Assembly: GCA_903927465.1 (NCBI GenBank)
Contig: CAIYMY010000219.1
Coordinates: 1 to 38,970 of the forward strand
Direction: 5' to 3'
Length of the DNA stretch: 38,970 nt
Origin: an uncultured Rhodospirillales bacterium
GTDB lineage: Bacteria; Pseudomonadota; Alphaproteobacteria; Acetobacterales; Acetobacteraceae
Shown here: piece after piece, positions 26,891 to 34,205 of the stretch
Layout of the letters: each line of letters starts with the position of its first letter
Numbering within the stretch: the first letter of the stretch is position 1
The notes under the pieces: generated by a model
The model's database searches: none
Told to the model about the DNA's origin: nothing
Seen by the model: the letters and a program-made list of their open reading frames with translations, nothing else
Program-made: the position numbers and the translations under genes

Positions 26891-26958
26891 GGGCGTTTCC
26901 CTTTCTGCGTTTCTGCGTTAACCCCCAACTGCGCTTTTGATGTTTGAGGACTTGTATC

Positions 26959-27807
26959 ATGCCCCCGCTTTCTGCCCGTCTTTCCCCGGCCTTGCAGGTT
27001 GTGACCGCTGCCGTGCAGAAGGCAGGCCGTCGTTTGCTGCGCGATTTTGGTGAGGTGGAGCAGCTTCAGGTCAGCGTGAAGGGGCCATCCGATTTCGTCT
27101 CCACTGCCGATCTCCGCGCTGAACAGACGCTCAAGGAGGAATTGTCCAAGGCCCGCCCCGGCTTTGCCTTTCTGATGGAAGAATCCGGCGCCTCAGGCCC
27201 GGATGATTGGGAATGGCGCTGGGTGGTGGACCCCTTGGATGGCACCACCAATTTCCTGCATGGCATCCCCCATTGGGCGATCAGCGTCGGCGTGGAAAAG
27301 CGCATCTCTGCCGATAAGACTGAATTGGTAGCGGGCGTCATCTATAACCCGGCTTCGGATGAAATGTTCTGGGCCGAAAAGGGCGTTGGTGCTTTCCTTA
27401 ACGACAAGCGCCTGCGGGTTTCCGGCCGGAAGGACATGCGGGAGGCACTGTTCGCCACCGGCATCCCCTTTGGCGGCGTGGCCCGCAAGGCGGAATTCAG
27501 CACCACCCTTAATAAACTGATGCCGCAAGTGGCCGGCGTCAGGCGCTTTGGCGCGGCGGCGCTTGACCTCGCCTGGGTGGCGGCGGGGCGATATGATGGG
27601 TTTTGGGAATTGGGGCTGAAGCCCTGGGATATCGCCGCCGGGTTGGTGTTGGTGCGCGAAGCCGGCGGTTTTGTGAGTGACCCGGATGGCAATGACCCAT
27701 ACCCATCGGGCATGGTGGTTTGCGGCAACCCGACACTTCAACCGAAGTTGCGTGAGGTGGTGGCCGAGGGCATCGCCGCCGTAAAGGCGCATCAGGCGGC
27801 GGGATGA
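26959..27807 (+). CDS. suhB: Inositol monophosphatase family protein (SuhB-like)
   Basis: A 282-residue Mg-dependent phosphatase. Metal-binding motif A DPLDGTTNFLHGIPHWAISV (about 94-113), the upstream EESG, and motif B WDIAAGLVLVREAGG (about 223-237) are intact. The family hydrolyses inositol-1-phosphate and related sugar phosphates. SuhB also binds RNA polymerase and NusG in E. coli antitermination, so a cellular role need not be metabolic. The ATG at 26959 has GAGGAC 8 bases upstream; a TTG at 26944 is less likely. Its stop overlaps the next gene by 4 bases, tying it to the motor-like genes downstream. Confidence 0.9.
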   Translation: MPPLSARLSPALQVVTAAVQKAGRRLLRDFGEVEQLQVSVKGPSDFVSTADLRAEQTLKEELSKARPGFAFLMEESGASGPDDWEWRWVVDPLDGTTNFLHGIPHWAISVGVEKRISADKTELVAGVIYNPASDEMFWAEKGVGAFLNDKRLRVSGRKDMREALFATGIPFGGVARKAEFSTTLNKLMPQVAGVRRFGAAALDLAWVAAGRYDGFWELGLKPWDIAAGLVLVREAGGFVSDPDGNDPYPSGMVVCGNPTLQPKLREVVAEGIAAVKAHQAAG

Positions 27808-28343
27808 TCAAGGGAAGGGCTCACCTTTCCAGGCGGGCTGCCCTGGCGGCCGGCTTTGGCTTGCTGGGCTTGCCCGCGCGGGCGGAAACGCCGGATCAGG
27901 CGCTGCCACCAGACCCTATGCCAGCACCGCCACCGCCCGTGCAATTGACTCCGCTTCGCCCGCAAACACCGCAAGCCGTGGCTGGGCCTTTGCAGGGGCT
28001 GCAAACGCTGCCCCAGGGGGCCTTTCGCCTGCGCATGACGGGCACAGACCTGACAGCCGCACAAACCGCTTCCATACAGGCGCTGGCGCGGAACTTGGCT
28101 GCCCTGCCCCAAGGCAGGATCACGGTGGAAGCGCAGGTGGCAGGCCCGGCGGAGGATGTGTCAGCCGCAAGGCGGCTAAGTCTGGCGCGCGCCCAGGCGG
28201 TGAAGTCAGCCCTGATCGCGGGCGGGCTGACGCCGACACGAATTGACCTTCGCCCGCTTGGCCGCCTGTCCTCCCCGCAAGATGCGGTGGACATCCTGCC
28301 CCCAGGCGTGGCAAGCCCGAATGCGGAGGCACGGCGATCATGA
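27804..28343 (+). CDS. Small exported OmpA-fold-like protein
   Basis: A 179-residue protein with a twin-arginine-like signal (SRRAALAAGFGLLGLPARA, about 9-27), then a Pro-rich linker (LPPDPMPAPPPPVQ and on), then a domain resembling a degenerate OmpA/MotB C-terminal fold. It has a TAAQTASIQALARNLAALP helix, an ITVEAQVAGPAEDVSAAR strand-loop and an LSLARAQAVKSALIAGGL helix followed by a strand with RPLGR. The peptidoglycan-contacting residues of true OmpA domains are not clearly retained, so binding is uncertain. Overlap on both sides (ATGA at 27804 and 28340) suggests it is a periplasmic partner of the channel protein encoded next. I do not recognise a named family. Confidence 0.72.
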   Translation: MIKGRAHLSRRAALAAGFGLLGLPARAETPDQALPPDPMPAPPPPVQLTPLRPQTPQAVAGPLQGLQTLPQGAFRLRMTGTDLTAAQTASIQALARNLAALPQGRITVEAQVAGPAEDVSAARRLSLARAQAVKSALIAGGLTPTRIDLRPLGRLSSPQDAVDILPPGVASPNAEARRS

Positions 28344-29476
28344 CCCAGCCAACGATCTATCTCTGGCGTATGGTGATTTTCCTGGCAGCGGTTGGTGGCA
28401 TTGCCGCCATGCTGGCGCCGGATTTGATCCATGCCTTTCAGGCCAATCCGCTGCTGAACGGCGTGATCCTGGCCGTGCTGCTGTTTGGCATCGGCATGTG
28501 CTTCGACCAGGTGCTGTCGCTCAGGCGCGAAGTGGCCTGGGTGGAGGGCTTCCGCGCGCCGAAGGATGGGCTTTCTGCCCGTCAGCCGCGCTTGCTGGTG
28601 CCGATGGTTTCCATGCTGTCAGGCAGGCGGAATGACCGGGTTTCGCTCTCAGCCTCCGCGATGCGGAGCGTGTTGGATGGGCTGCAATCGCGGCTTGATG
28701 AACGGCGTGAGCTTTCGCGTTATGTCACCGGCTTGCTGATTTTCCTGGGCCTGCTTGGCACTTTCTGGGGGCTGTTGCTGACCATTGCGTCCATTGCGGA
28801 TGTGATTGGGGGCATGTCGGTCGGCTCCGGCGATTTGAATGTGCTGTTTGAGCAATTGAAAACCGGACTCGCCAAACCCTTGCAGGGGATGGGCACTGCG
28901 TTTTCCGCCTCCATGCTGGGCCTTGCCGGCGCGTTGGTGGTTGGATTTTTGGACTTGACGGCGGGGCAGGCGCAGAACCGTTTTTTCAATGATTTGGAAG
29001 AATGGCTGGCCGGGCTGACGCGACTTTCTTCCGGCATTCTGGGTCAGGAAGGCGAAGGCAGCGTGCCCGCCTATGTCCAGGCATTGCTTGAGCAGACCGC
29101 GGAGAATCTCGAAACCCTGCAATCCACCATCGCGCGTGGTGAGGATGGGCGTGCCGCCACATCCCAGGCGCTGATGACGTTGACAGAACGCATGACCGTG
29201 CTGACCGAACAAATGCGCGCCAATAACACGCTGATGCGCCGTATTGCCGATGCTCAGGATGGGCTGGCGCCGGCCATGACAAGGCTCGCGGAAAGCCAGG
29301 CGGATCGGACCGAGACAGAAGCGATGCGCGGGCATTTGCGCAATCTGGAAATCTATATGGCGCGTCTGGTTGAAGAAGCGGGGCAGGGCCGCGCGCAATC
29401 CACCAATGACATCCGTAATGAGATCAAGATCCTGACCCGCACCATTGCCGCTATCGCGGAGGAACAGCCGCGGTGA
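28340..29476 (+). CDS. MotA/TolQ/ExbB-type proton-channel family protein
   Basis: A 378-residue inner-membrane protein with four predicted membrane segments (about 8-30, 38-58, 129-156, 182-206). The MotA/ExbB core falls in the third and fourth: LLIFLGLLGTFWGLLLTIAS with the conserved LGTFWGL turn, and LQGMGTAFSASMLGLAGALV with the channel-lining Thr/Ser positions. A cytoplasmic C-terminal tail of about 165 residues (212-378) is helical and Gln/Glu/Arg-rich, longer than in ExbB or TolQ. Such proteins form pentameric ion channels around a MotB/TolR-like dimer, converting ion flow to rotation or force (family knowledge). There are no flagellar or tol genes nearby. Its likely partner is the MotB/OmpA-like protein at 29601. 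Confidence 0.88.
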   Translation: MTQPTIYLWRMVIFLAAVGGIAAMLAPDLIHAFQANPLLNGVILAVLLFGIGMCFDQVLSLRREVAWVEGFRAPKDGLSARQPRLLVPMVSMLSGRRNDRVSLSASAMRSVLDGLQSRLDERRELSRYVTGLLIFLGLLGTFWGLLLTIASIADVIGGMSVGSGDLNVLFEQLKTGLAKPLQGMGTAFSASMLGLAGALVVGFLDLTAGQAQNRFFNDLEEWLAGLTRLSSGILGQEGEGSVPAYVQALLEQTAENLETLQSTIARGEDGRAATSQALMTLTERMTVLTEQMRANNTLMRRIADAQDGLAPAMTRLAESQADRTETEAMRGHLRNLEIYMARLVEEAGQGRAQSTNDIRNEIKILTRTIAAIAEEQPR

Positions 29477-29484
29477 TGACCGGA

Positions 29485-29528
29485 GCATTTTCAAGCCAAG
29501 CGGAATCGCTTGGCGACTCGGAAAATGA
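29485..29528. repeat. 44-base palindromic repeat, copy 2
   Basis: Begins 8 bases after the stop of the MotA-like gene. Inner stem CCAAGCG (29496-29502) / CGCTTGG (29507-29513) with loop GAAT; outer arms GCATTTTC (29485-29492) / GAAAATGA (29521-29528), with the last pair lost. Compared with copy 1 the inner stem changes a T-A pair to C-G on both sides, so pairing is kept. Confidence 0.8.
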
Positions 29529-29542
29529 GACTAGACATTGGG

Positions 29543-29586
29543 CTAAAGTTGTTTTGCCGCGCCGACTCGCGGCAAAACGACTTTAG
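29543..29586. repeat. Long 19-bp hairpin in the MotA/MotB-like gap
   Basis: The left arm 29543-29561 and the right arm 29568-29586 are complementary over 19 positions with one G-U type mismatch and a 6-base CCGACT loop. It lies directly after palindrome copy 2 and 14 bases before the next ATG. It has no trailing U-tract. It could be part of the same compound repeat, an mRNA-stabilising structure, or an attenuator between the channel and the stator-like gene. Confidence 0.7.
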
Positions 29587-29600
29587 TGGGCTGAGCCGAC

Positions 29601-31013
29601 ATGGCGGGGTCTTCCGAAAGGCGGCGCGGGCGCGGCGGTAATCTGGATGTCTGGCCAGGCTATGTGGATGCGCTTTCCACCCTGCTGATGGTCATCATCT
29701 TCGTGCTGCTGGTGTTTGTGCTGGCGCAGGGCTTTCTTTCCGTGGCGCTCAGTTCACGCGAAAAGGCGATGGATCAGCTCAATCTCCGTGTTGCGGAATT
29801 GGCGGAATTGCTGTCGCTGGAAGCCGCACAAGGGGAACAATTGCGCCAGCAATTGGGTCGCCTCAGCGATGATTTGCGCGGCACGGCAGCAGCGCGGGAT
29901 GCGGCCATGCAATCCCTGGCGTTGCTGCGCGAAGAGCGCGATAGGCTCACCAGCGAACGCGATGGGCTGCGCGGGGAACGCGACAGGCTGGGCGCGCGGC
30001 TTTCGGATCTGGAATTGGCAGCGCGCAGTGCCGCAGACCGCGCCGGCGCCATGGAACGGCAAATGGCCGAAGCTTTGGGGCGCGCTGAGCGCACAGGCGG
30101 CGATGCCGCGCGGCTACAACGGGATTTGCGCGGCAGTCAGACGGAATTGGCCGCCGCGCAAGCGGCGCTGGAAGCACTAAGGCGCGAAGCCCAGGCGCTG
30201 GACCGGCAAGTGCGGGTGGAACGTGAAACCGTCACGCAGCGGCTTTCCGAAATGGCGCGGCTTTCCGAACAGATCAGGGCGCTGACGGCGCTGCGCGATG
30301 AATTGGAACGCCGCGCTGCTCAGGAACAACGCGGGCGAGAGCGGGCGGAAGCGGAATCAGGCCAACGCACGCGCTTGGCAGAAAGTGCCGCCGCGCAAGT
30401 GGCACTACTGACGCGCCAGACTGAAGCGCTACGCGCGGAATTGGCCAGGCTGTCACGCGCGCTTGATCTGGCAGAAGCGGAGGGGCGGGATCGCAATGCG
30501 CAAATCGCGCTGCTGGGCCAGCGCCTGAATGCGGCACTCGCGGCACGGGTTGAGGAATTGCAGCGCTATCGCAGTGATTTCTTCGGCAGGCTCCGCGATG
30601 TTTTGGGCGAAAGGCCGGAAGTGCGCATTGTGGGGGACCGCTTTGTCTTCCAGGGTGAGGTGCTTTTTGCCCCGGGCAGTGCGGAATTGTCGGAAGCCGG
30701 GCTCAGGCAATTGCGCGATTTAGCAGGGGTGCTTTCCGAGGTGACGCCGCTTATCCCCGCTGATGTTGCCTGGGTGATGCGCGTGGACGGCCATGCGGAT
30801 CGCACGCCTATTCGCAGTGTGCGCTTTGCCAGCAATTGGGAATTGGCCGCAGCACGCGCCATTGCGGTCGCGCAAATCCTGATCGCGGAAGGCCTGCCCG
30901 CCAATCGTGTGGCGGCCACCAGCTTTGGCGATGCGCAGCCGATTGATGCGGGCGATTCGCCGCAAGCGCTGGCGCGCAATCGGCGCATTGAATTACGGCT
31001 GACGGATCGTTGA
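29601..31013 (+). CDS. MotB/OmpA-like protein with long coiled coil
   Basis: A 470-residue protein with a basic cytoplasmic start, one membrane segment (about 24-46) preceded by Asp23 in GYVDALSTLLM, then a coiled coil of about 275 residues (about 50-325), then an OmpA-family peptidoglycan-binding domain. Asp23 sits where MotB-type stators carry the ion-binding acid. The coil shows clean heptads, with ERD recurring at 112, 119 and 126. The OmpA domain shows VLFAPGSAELSEAG, MRVDGHADRTPI (about 392-403) and a closing NRRIELRLTDR. This makes it the stator-like partner of the MotA-like protein upstream. The long periplasmic coil is unlike MotB or TolR. Ribosome-binding site is weak (GGGCTGAG), and a hairpin precedes it. 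Confidence 0.88.
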   Translation: MAGSSERRRGRGGNLDVWPGYVDALSTLLMVIIFVLLVFVLAQGFLSVALSSREKAMDQLNLRVAELAELLSLEAAQGEQLRQQLGRLSDDLRGTAAARDAAMQSLALLREERDRLTSERDGLRGERDRLGARLSDLELAARSAADRAGAMERQMAEALGRAERTGGDAARLQRDLRGSQTELAAAQAALEALRREAQALDRQVRVERETVTQRLSEMARLSEQIRALTALRDELERRAAQEQRGRERAEAESGQRTRLAESAAAQVALLTRQTEALRAELARLSRALDLAEAEGRDRNAQIALLGQRLNAALAARVEELQRYRSDFFGRLRDVLGERPEVRIVGDRFVFQGEVLFAPGSAELSEAGLRQLRDLAGVLSEVTPLIPADVAWVMRVDGHADRTPIRSVRFASNWELAAARAIAVAQILIAEGLPANRVAATSFGDAQPIDAGDSPQALARNRRIELRLTDR

Positions 31014-31028
31014 AGGCGCGACGCCTTC
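31012..31028. terminator. Hairpin overlapping the MotB/OmpA-like stop codon
   Basis: GAAGGCG (31012-31018) and CGCCTTC (31022-31028) form a perfect 7-bp stem with a 3-base loop, starting within the TGA stop, in the short gap before the converging PPOX gene. No U-tract follows on either strand. Confidence 0.4.
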
Positions 31029-31037
31029 GCCCGGCCT

Positions 31038-31649
31038 TCAGTAAAGATTGGCCTTCATCCGTGCCGGTGCGGCCAGGTCATAGGCCGCCGCATCCACCGC
31101 GCCCTTCTTATGGGCGGAGATTAACTGCCCCAGGCTCGGCGCCTCGGCCGGGCGTGCCTGCCCGCCCCATAAGGCTGATCGCATCAGTGATTTTGGGCAT
31201 TGGATGAAAATTTCGCGGATTTTGATGATCAGTACCGTCGCCGGTTCCTTGCCCTGCGCCACCGACCGCGCGCGCAATTCTGGATCGGTTGAAATCGTGG
31301 CCGTGCCATGGAGGCGGAGCGTTTCATTCACGCCGGGGATGAGGAACAGCAGCGATACCCGATTGTCTTCCAGAATATCGCGCAGCCCATCAAGCCGGTT
31401 ATTGCCCTTGCGATCAGGCAGCATGACGTGGTGGTCATCCAGCGCCTGGACAAAGCCGGGCGCATCGCCGCGCGGCGTGATGTGGTTCCCCCGCGAACCC
31501 TGCGTGCCCAGCAGCACAAAGGGGCAGGCGGCGATGAAGGCGCGCGTCGGCGCATCCAGCCTATCGGTGGATTTATTCGCGGCTGTCTCCAGCACCTGAT
31601 CATACAGGGCTTCGAGCGCGGCTACGGTCGTGATGGCGTGTTGTTCCAT
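31038..31649 (-). CDS. PPOX-type FMN-binding flavoprotein (pyridoxamine-phosphate-oxidase-like, MSMEG_1061 type)
   Basis: A 203-residue split-barrel flavoprotein of the pyridoxamine 5'-phosphate oxidase superfamily. FAACPFVLLG-like (FIAACPFVLLGTQGSRGNHI, about 37-56), PRGDAPGFVQALDDHHVMLP and DRKGNNRLDGLRDILEDNRV (about 79-98) are typical of the group named after MSMEG_1061. The C-terminal IFIQCPKSLMRSALWG stretch also fits. FMN or F420 binding is expected, but true PNP oxidase activity is unlikely because the pyridoxal-binding C-terminus of PdxH is absent. The gene converges with the MotB/OmpA-like gene and is divergent from the NIPSNAP gene. Confidence 0.85.
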   Translation of the reverse strand: MEQHAITTVAALEALYDQVLETAANKSTDRLDAPTRAFIAACPFVLLGTQGSRGNHITPRGDAPGFVQALDDHHVMLPDRKGNNRLDGLRDILEDNRVSLLFLIPGVNETLRLHGTATISTDPELRARSVAQGKEPATVLIIKIREIFIQCPKSLMRSALWGGQARPAEAPSLGQLISAHKKGAVDAAAYDLAAPARMKANLY

Positions 31650-31755
31650 GGGGGCACGGTCGCAAGAACCGGCGCCGGGAGCAAGACATGGGCAGTAGCG
31701 CCCCTGGGCCGGGTACGCTTAAGCTGCCCTTCCAACCCTTGAAGGAGCCGCCGCC

Positions 31756-32094
31756 ATGATTATTGACCTCCGCATCTATACCTGCCTGCCCAATAAGGTC
31801 GCTGACTTTGTCGCGCTTTATGAAAAGGAAGGCTGGGACATCCAGAAAAAGCACCTGGGTCGCTGCTATGGCTGGTTCACGACCATCGAAGGTGAGCTCA
31901 ATACCATCGTCCATATGTGGGCCTATGATGATCAGGCGGATCGTGAACGCCGCCGCGCCGCCATGGCGGCAGACCCTGCCTGGGCGGCCTATCTGAAGAA
32001 GGTCGCTGAAACGGGCGCGCTGGTGCAGATGCAGAATCGTATCGTCAAGCCGACCGCCTTCTTCGAAGCCTTCCAGGCCGCGCAGAAGGGCTGA
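31756..32094 (+). CDS. NIPSNAP family protein
   Basis: A 112-residue ferredoxin-like alpha/beta-barrel protein. The start MIIDLRIYTCLPNKVADFVALYEKEGW is recognisable through its parts MIIDLRIYTC and FVALYEKEGW, and the NTIVHMWAYDDQADRERRRA segment (about 51-70) is the family core. Bacterial NIPSNAPs are dimeric and often occur in catabolic operons, but their activity is usually unknown. GAAGGAG lies 8 bases before the ATG. The next gene begins 5 bases after its stop, so they form a pair. Confidence 0.9.
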   Translation: MIIDLRIYTCLPNKVADFVALYEKEGWDIQKKHLGRCYGWFTTIEGELNTIVHMWAYDDQADRERRRAAMAADPAWAAYLKKVAETGALVQMQNRIVKPTAFFEAFQAAQKG

Positions 32095-32099
32095 CCCCG

Positions 32100-32627
32100 A
32101 TGGCCGGGCCTGCAGTTCCGATCGAGGTTGATCCCGAAACCGGGATCTGGCGCACCGATGGGCTGCCGATGATCTATCTGCCGCGCCACTTTCTGGTGAA
32201 TATCCAGAAGAGCGTGGAGGAAGCGATCGGCGCTGATCGCTTCCGCGGCATCATGTATGGCTCGGCTGATCTTTCCGCGCTGCAATGGTGCCGCGCGGAA
32301 GGCAAGACGCATGGGCTGACACCGGTTGAGACCTTTCGCCATTACCTGAAGCGCCTGTCGCAGCGCGGCTATGGGTTGTTTGACATCACTGGCTTGGATG
32401 ACGCCGCCGGCACCGCCGCAGTCACGGTGCGCCATTCAGCCTATGCGCTGGCATATGGGCAGGTTGGCCGCCCGGTCTGCTACATGTTCGAAGGCAGTTT
32501 TGGCGGTGCCATGCGGTATGTGATGGAACAGGCAGGGCGGGCGGCTGAGCCTACTTGCCGGGAAGTTGCCTGCGCCGCGCATGGTGCCAGCGAATGCCGT
32601 TTTGAATTGCGCTGCGATCCGGTGTGA
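32100..32627 (+). CDS. DUF5943/V4R-like domain protein
   Basis: A 175-residue protein. The first half (PMIYLPRHFLVNIQKSVEEA, about 21-40, and RFRGIMYGSA) resembles the DUF5943 group. The C-terminus resembles the V4R (4-vinyl reductase) small-molecule-binding fold, with the Cys-rich closing CREVACAAHGASECRFEL (about 153-170), where V4R domains have conserved Cys residues. V4R domains act as ligand or metal sensors or reductase parts (family knowledge). No DNA-binding domain is present. It is linked to the NIPSNAP gene, with which it may share a ligand or pathway. Family assignment is from memory of motifs and is moderate in certainty. Confidence 0.65.
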   Translation: MAGPAVPIEVDPETGIWRTDGLPMIYLPRHFLVNIQKSVEEAIGADRFRGIMYGSADLSALQWCRAEGKTHGLTPVETFRHYLKRLSQRGYGLFDITGLDDAAGTAAVTVRHSAYALAYGQVGRPVCYMFEGSFGGAMRYVMEQAGRAAEPTCREVACAAHGASECRFELRCDPV

Positions 32628-32638
32628 CAGACCAAATG

Positions 32639-32971
32639 CTAGACGATCCGCGCCTCAAACGGCGGCTGTAAATCCGGCGCGTCGAATTCCACCACCCAAA
32701 GGTCGGGATCACGCTGCACTTGCCGCGCGACATAGGAATCCGCGGTTTCCTGATCCACCGCGCCAGGGCCGGTGGCGCGCAGCCAAGCTGGCCGGCCCTC
32801 GGCATCACGGATTTGGCTGAGCACCTGCACGCCCCCTCGCCCGCGCAGCACGCAGACGATGCCGCCACTATCGGGGTCCCCCTTGCGCAGCACGGCGGCG
32901 GCGCGCCCGGCCATATCGGAAAGCCGGATCGCCATGGAAACCCAAATGCCGGCCTTTATCTTCGCGTCCAT
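32639..32971 (-). CDS. DUF1491 family protein
   Basis: A 110-residue protein typical of alphaproteobacterial DUF1491. It has an N-terminal helix with basic and hydrophobic residues (IKAGIWVSMAIRLSDMAG), a strand pair with AAAVLRKGDPDSGGIVCVL (about 26-44), and a C-terminal VARQVQRDPDLWVVEFD (about 81-97) that is the family hallmark. Function is unknown. It converges with the V4R-like gene (11 bases between stops) and is divergent from the small basic protein gene. Confidence 0.8.
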   Translation of the reverse strand: MDAKIKAGIWVSMAIRLSDMAGRAAAVLRKGDPDSGGIVCVLRGRGGVQVLSQIRDAEGRPAWLRATGPGAVDQETADSYVARQVQRDPDLWVVEFDAPDLQPPFEARIV

Positions 32972-33051
32972 GAACCTGCTTCTGCCACTTCTTGCCCCTT
33001 GCCGGAAGCCGCGCGGCGCGCCATTCAGGCGCCGGTAAAGAGGTACTGATC

Positions 33052-33264
33052 ATGGCCGACCGGAAATTGACCGAAGCGCAACGCGCCTATGAAGCCAAAC
33101 GCGCTGCCAAGGCAGGCATGAGCCTGGAAAAATGGCTGACGCAGAAGGAAAAGCGCGCCGCCGCCGAAGCCAAGGCCGTGGCTGAGGCCACCAAGCCGCC
33201 CGCTGAACCAAAGAAGCCAGGTTTCCTGGGCCGCTTGCTCGAAAAGGCGCAAAAGCCGCTCTGA
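33052..33264 (+). CDS. Small basic helical protein, function unknown
   Basis: A 70-residue protein rich in Lys, Ala and Glu. It looks like one long amphipathic helix (LTEAQRAYEAKRAAKAGMSL and KEKRAAAEAKAVAEATK parts), a Pro-rich hinge, and a short hydrophobic-basic tail (PGFLGRLLEKAQKPL). AGAGGTAC upstream provides a modest ribosome-binding site. I do not recognise a family. The 71-base gap to the following alpha/beta-hydrolase gene and the same direction suggest possible co-transcription. The codon pattern matches its neighbours, so it is probably real. Confidence 0.65.
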   Translation: MADRKLTEAQRAYEAKRAAKAGMSLEKWLTQKEKRAAAEAKAVAEATKPPAEPKKPGFLGRLLEKAQKPL

Positions 33265-33335
33265 AAGGGCGCGTGGGGTTGGACAGCACCGCGCCCAGCC
33301 CTAAGCTTCCGGCCGGAACGGTATCGAACGCAGGC

Positions 33336-34205
33336 ATGAGCAAGATCATCTGGCGCGCCGGGGATGGCAGCGCGGAACTTCACCCGGCGCTTTCGCCGCT
33401 GGCCGCTGCGGCGCGCGTGGCAGAAACCCCCTGCGGCGGTGGCAGCATGGTCTGGCGTGTTTGGGGGGAAGGCACGCCGTTGGTGCTGCTGCATGGCGGT
33501 TCCGGTTCCTGGCGGCATTGGGCGCGCAATATTGGCCCGCTCGGCGCCGGGCGCATGGTGATCACGCCCGATTTGCCCGGGCTTGGCGATAGCGCCATGC
33601 CGGAAGGTGTCTCAACGCCCGAAGGGGTGGCGGAGATTCTGGCGCGCGGGTTGGATCGCATCCTGCCTGCGGGCAGCCGCTATGATCTGGCGGGGTTTTC
33701 CTTTGGTGCGCTCTGTTCCGGGCATCTGGCCGCGCTGGATCAGGATAGGGTCCGCAGCCTGACCATCATTGGCGCCGGTGCGCTTGGCTTTCAGCGCAGC
33801 CCAACGCAATTGGTGAAGGTGCGCGCGCTGGCCGGCGATGAACGGGTCGCTTCGCATCGGCATAATCTGGCTGAATTGATGTTCGCCGATGCCAGCAAGA
33901 TTGATGATGTGGCGCTGGCCATTCAGGAAGCCTCCACACGCGGCGCGCGCTTCAAAAGCCGCGGTTTTGCCAGCACAGATTCGCTGAAACAGGCGCTGAT
34001 GCGCGGGCGCGGGCAGCTCAATGCCATTTACGGCGAATGGGATGCGATTGTGCGGCCCAATGTGCAATTGCGGCTTGATCTGGTGCATGGGCTGCGCCCC
34101 GGTGCGCGCGCGCATGCCATTCCCGGTGCCGGCCATTGGGTGGCTTATGAGGCCGCCCACGAATTCAACGCCACGCTGCTGCGTTTTTTGACAGAACAGC
34201 CATGA
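33336..34205 (+). CDS. Alpha/beta hydrolase
   Basis: A 289-residue alpha/beta-hydrolase-fold enzyme. The oxyanion-hole motif is LLHGGSGSWRHWARNI (HGG-type), the nucleophile elbow GFSFGALCSG supplies the Ser, and a C-terminal PGAGHWVAYE gives the catalytic His; the acid is probably the Asp in YGEWDAIV. The substrate is unknown. I chose the ATG at 33336 because similarity begins about 35 residues later and an upstream GTG at 33273 adds only low-complexity sequence. Its stop overlaps the transporter gene by 4 bases, suggesting joint expression. Confidence 0.88.
   Translation: MSKIIWRAGDGSAELHPALSPLAAAARVAETPCGGGSMVWRVWGEGTPLVLLHGGSGSWRHWARNIGPLGAGRMVITPDLPGLGDSAMPEGVSTPEGVAEILARGLDRILPAGSRYDLAGFSFGALCSGHLAALDQDRVRSLTIIGAGALGFQRSPTQLVKVRALAGDERVASHRHNLAELMFADASKIDDVALAIQEASTRGARFKSRGFASTDSLKQALMRGRGQLNAIYGEWDAIVRPNVQLRLDLVHGLRPGARAHAIPGAGHWVAYEAAHEFNATLLRFLTEQP

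Noticed and set aside
25749-26960. Open frame of 403 codons antisense to tctA
   Set aside because: Its His/Gln-rich composition and full overlap with a clear TctA gene mark it as a shadow frame; it also runs across the intrinsic terminator.
26959-31013. A complete Zorya anti-phage system
   Set aside because: Only a ZorA/ZorB-like pair could be argued. No ZorC, ZorD or ZorE type gene (helicase, nuclease) is present, and the long coil is in the wrong partner.
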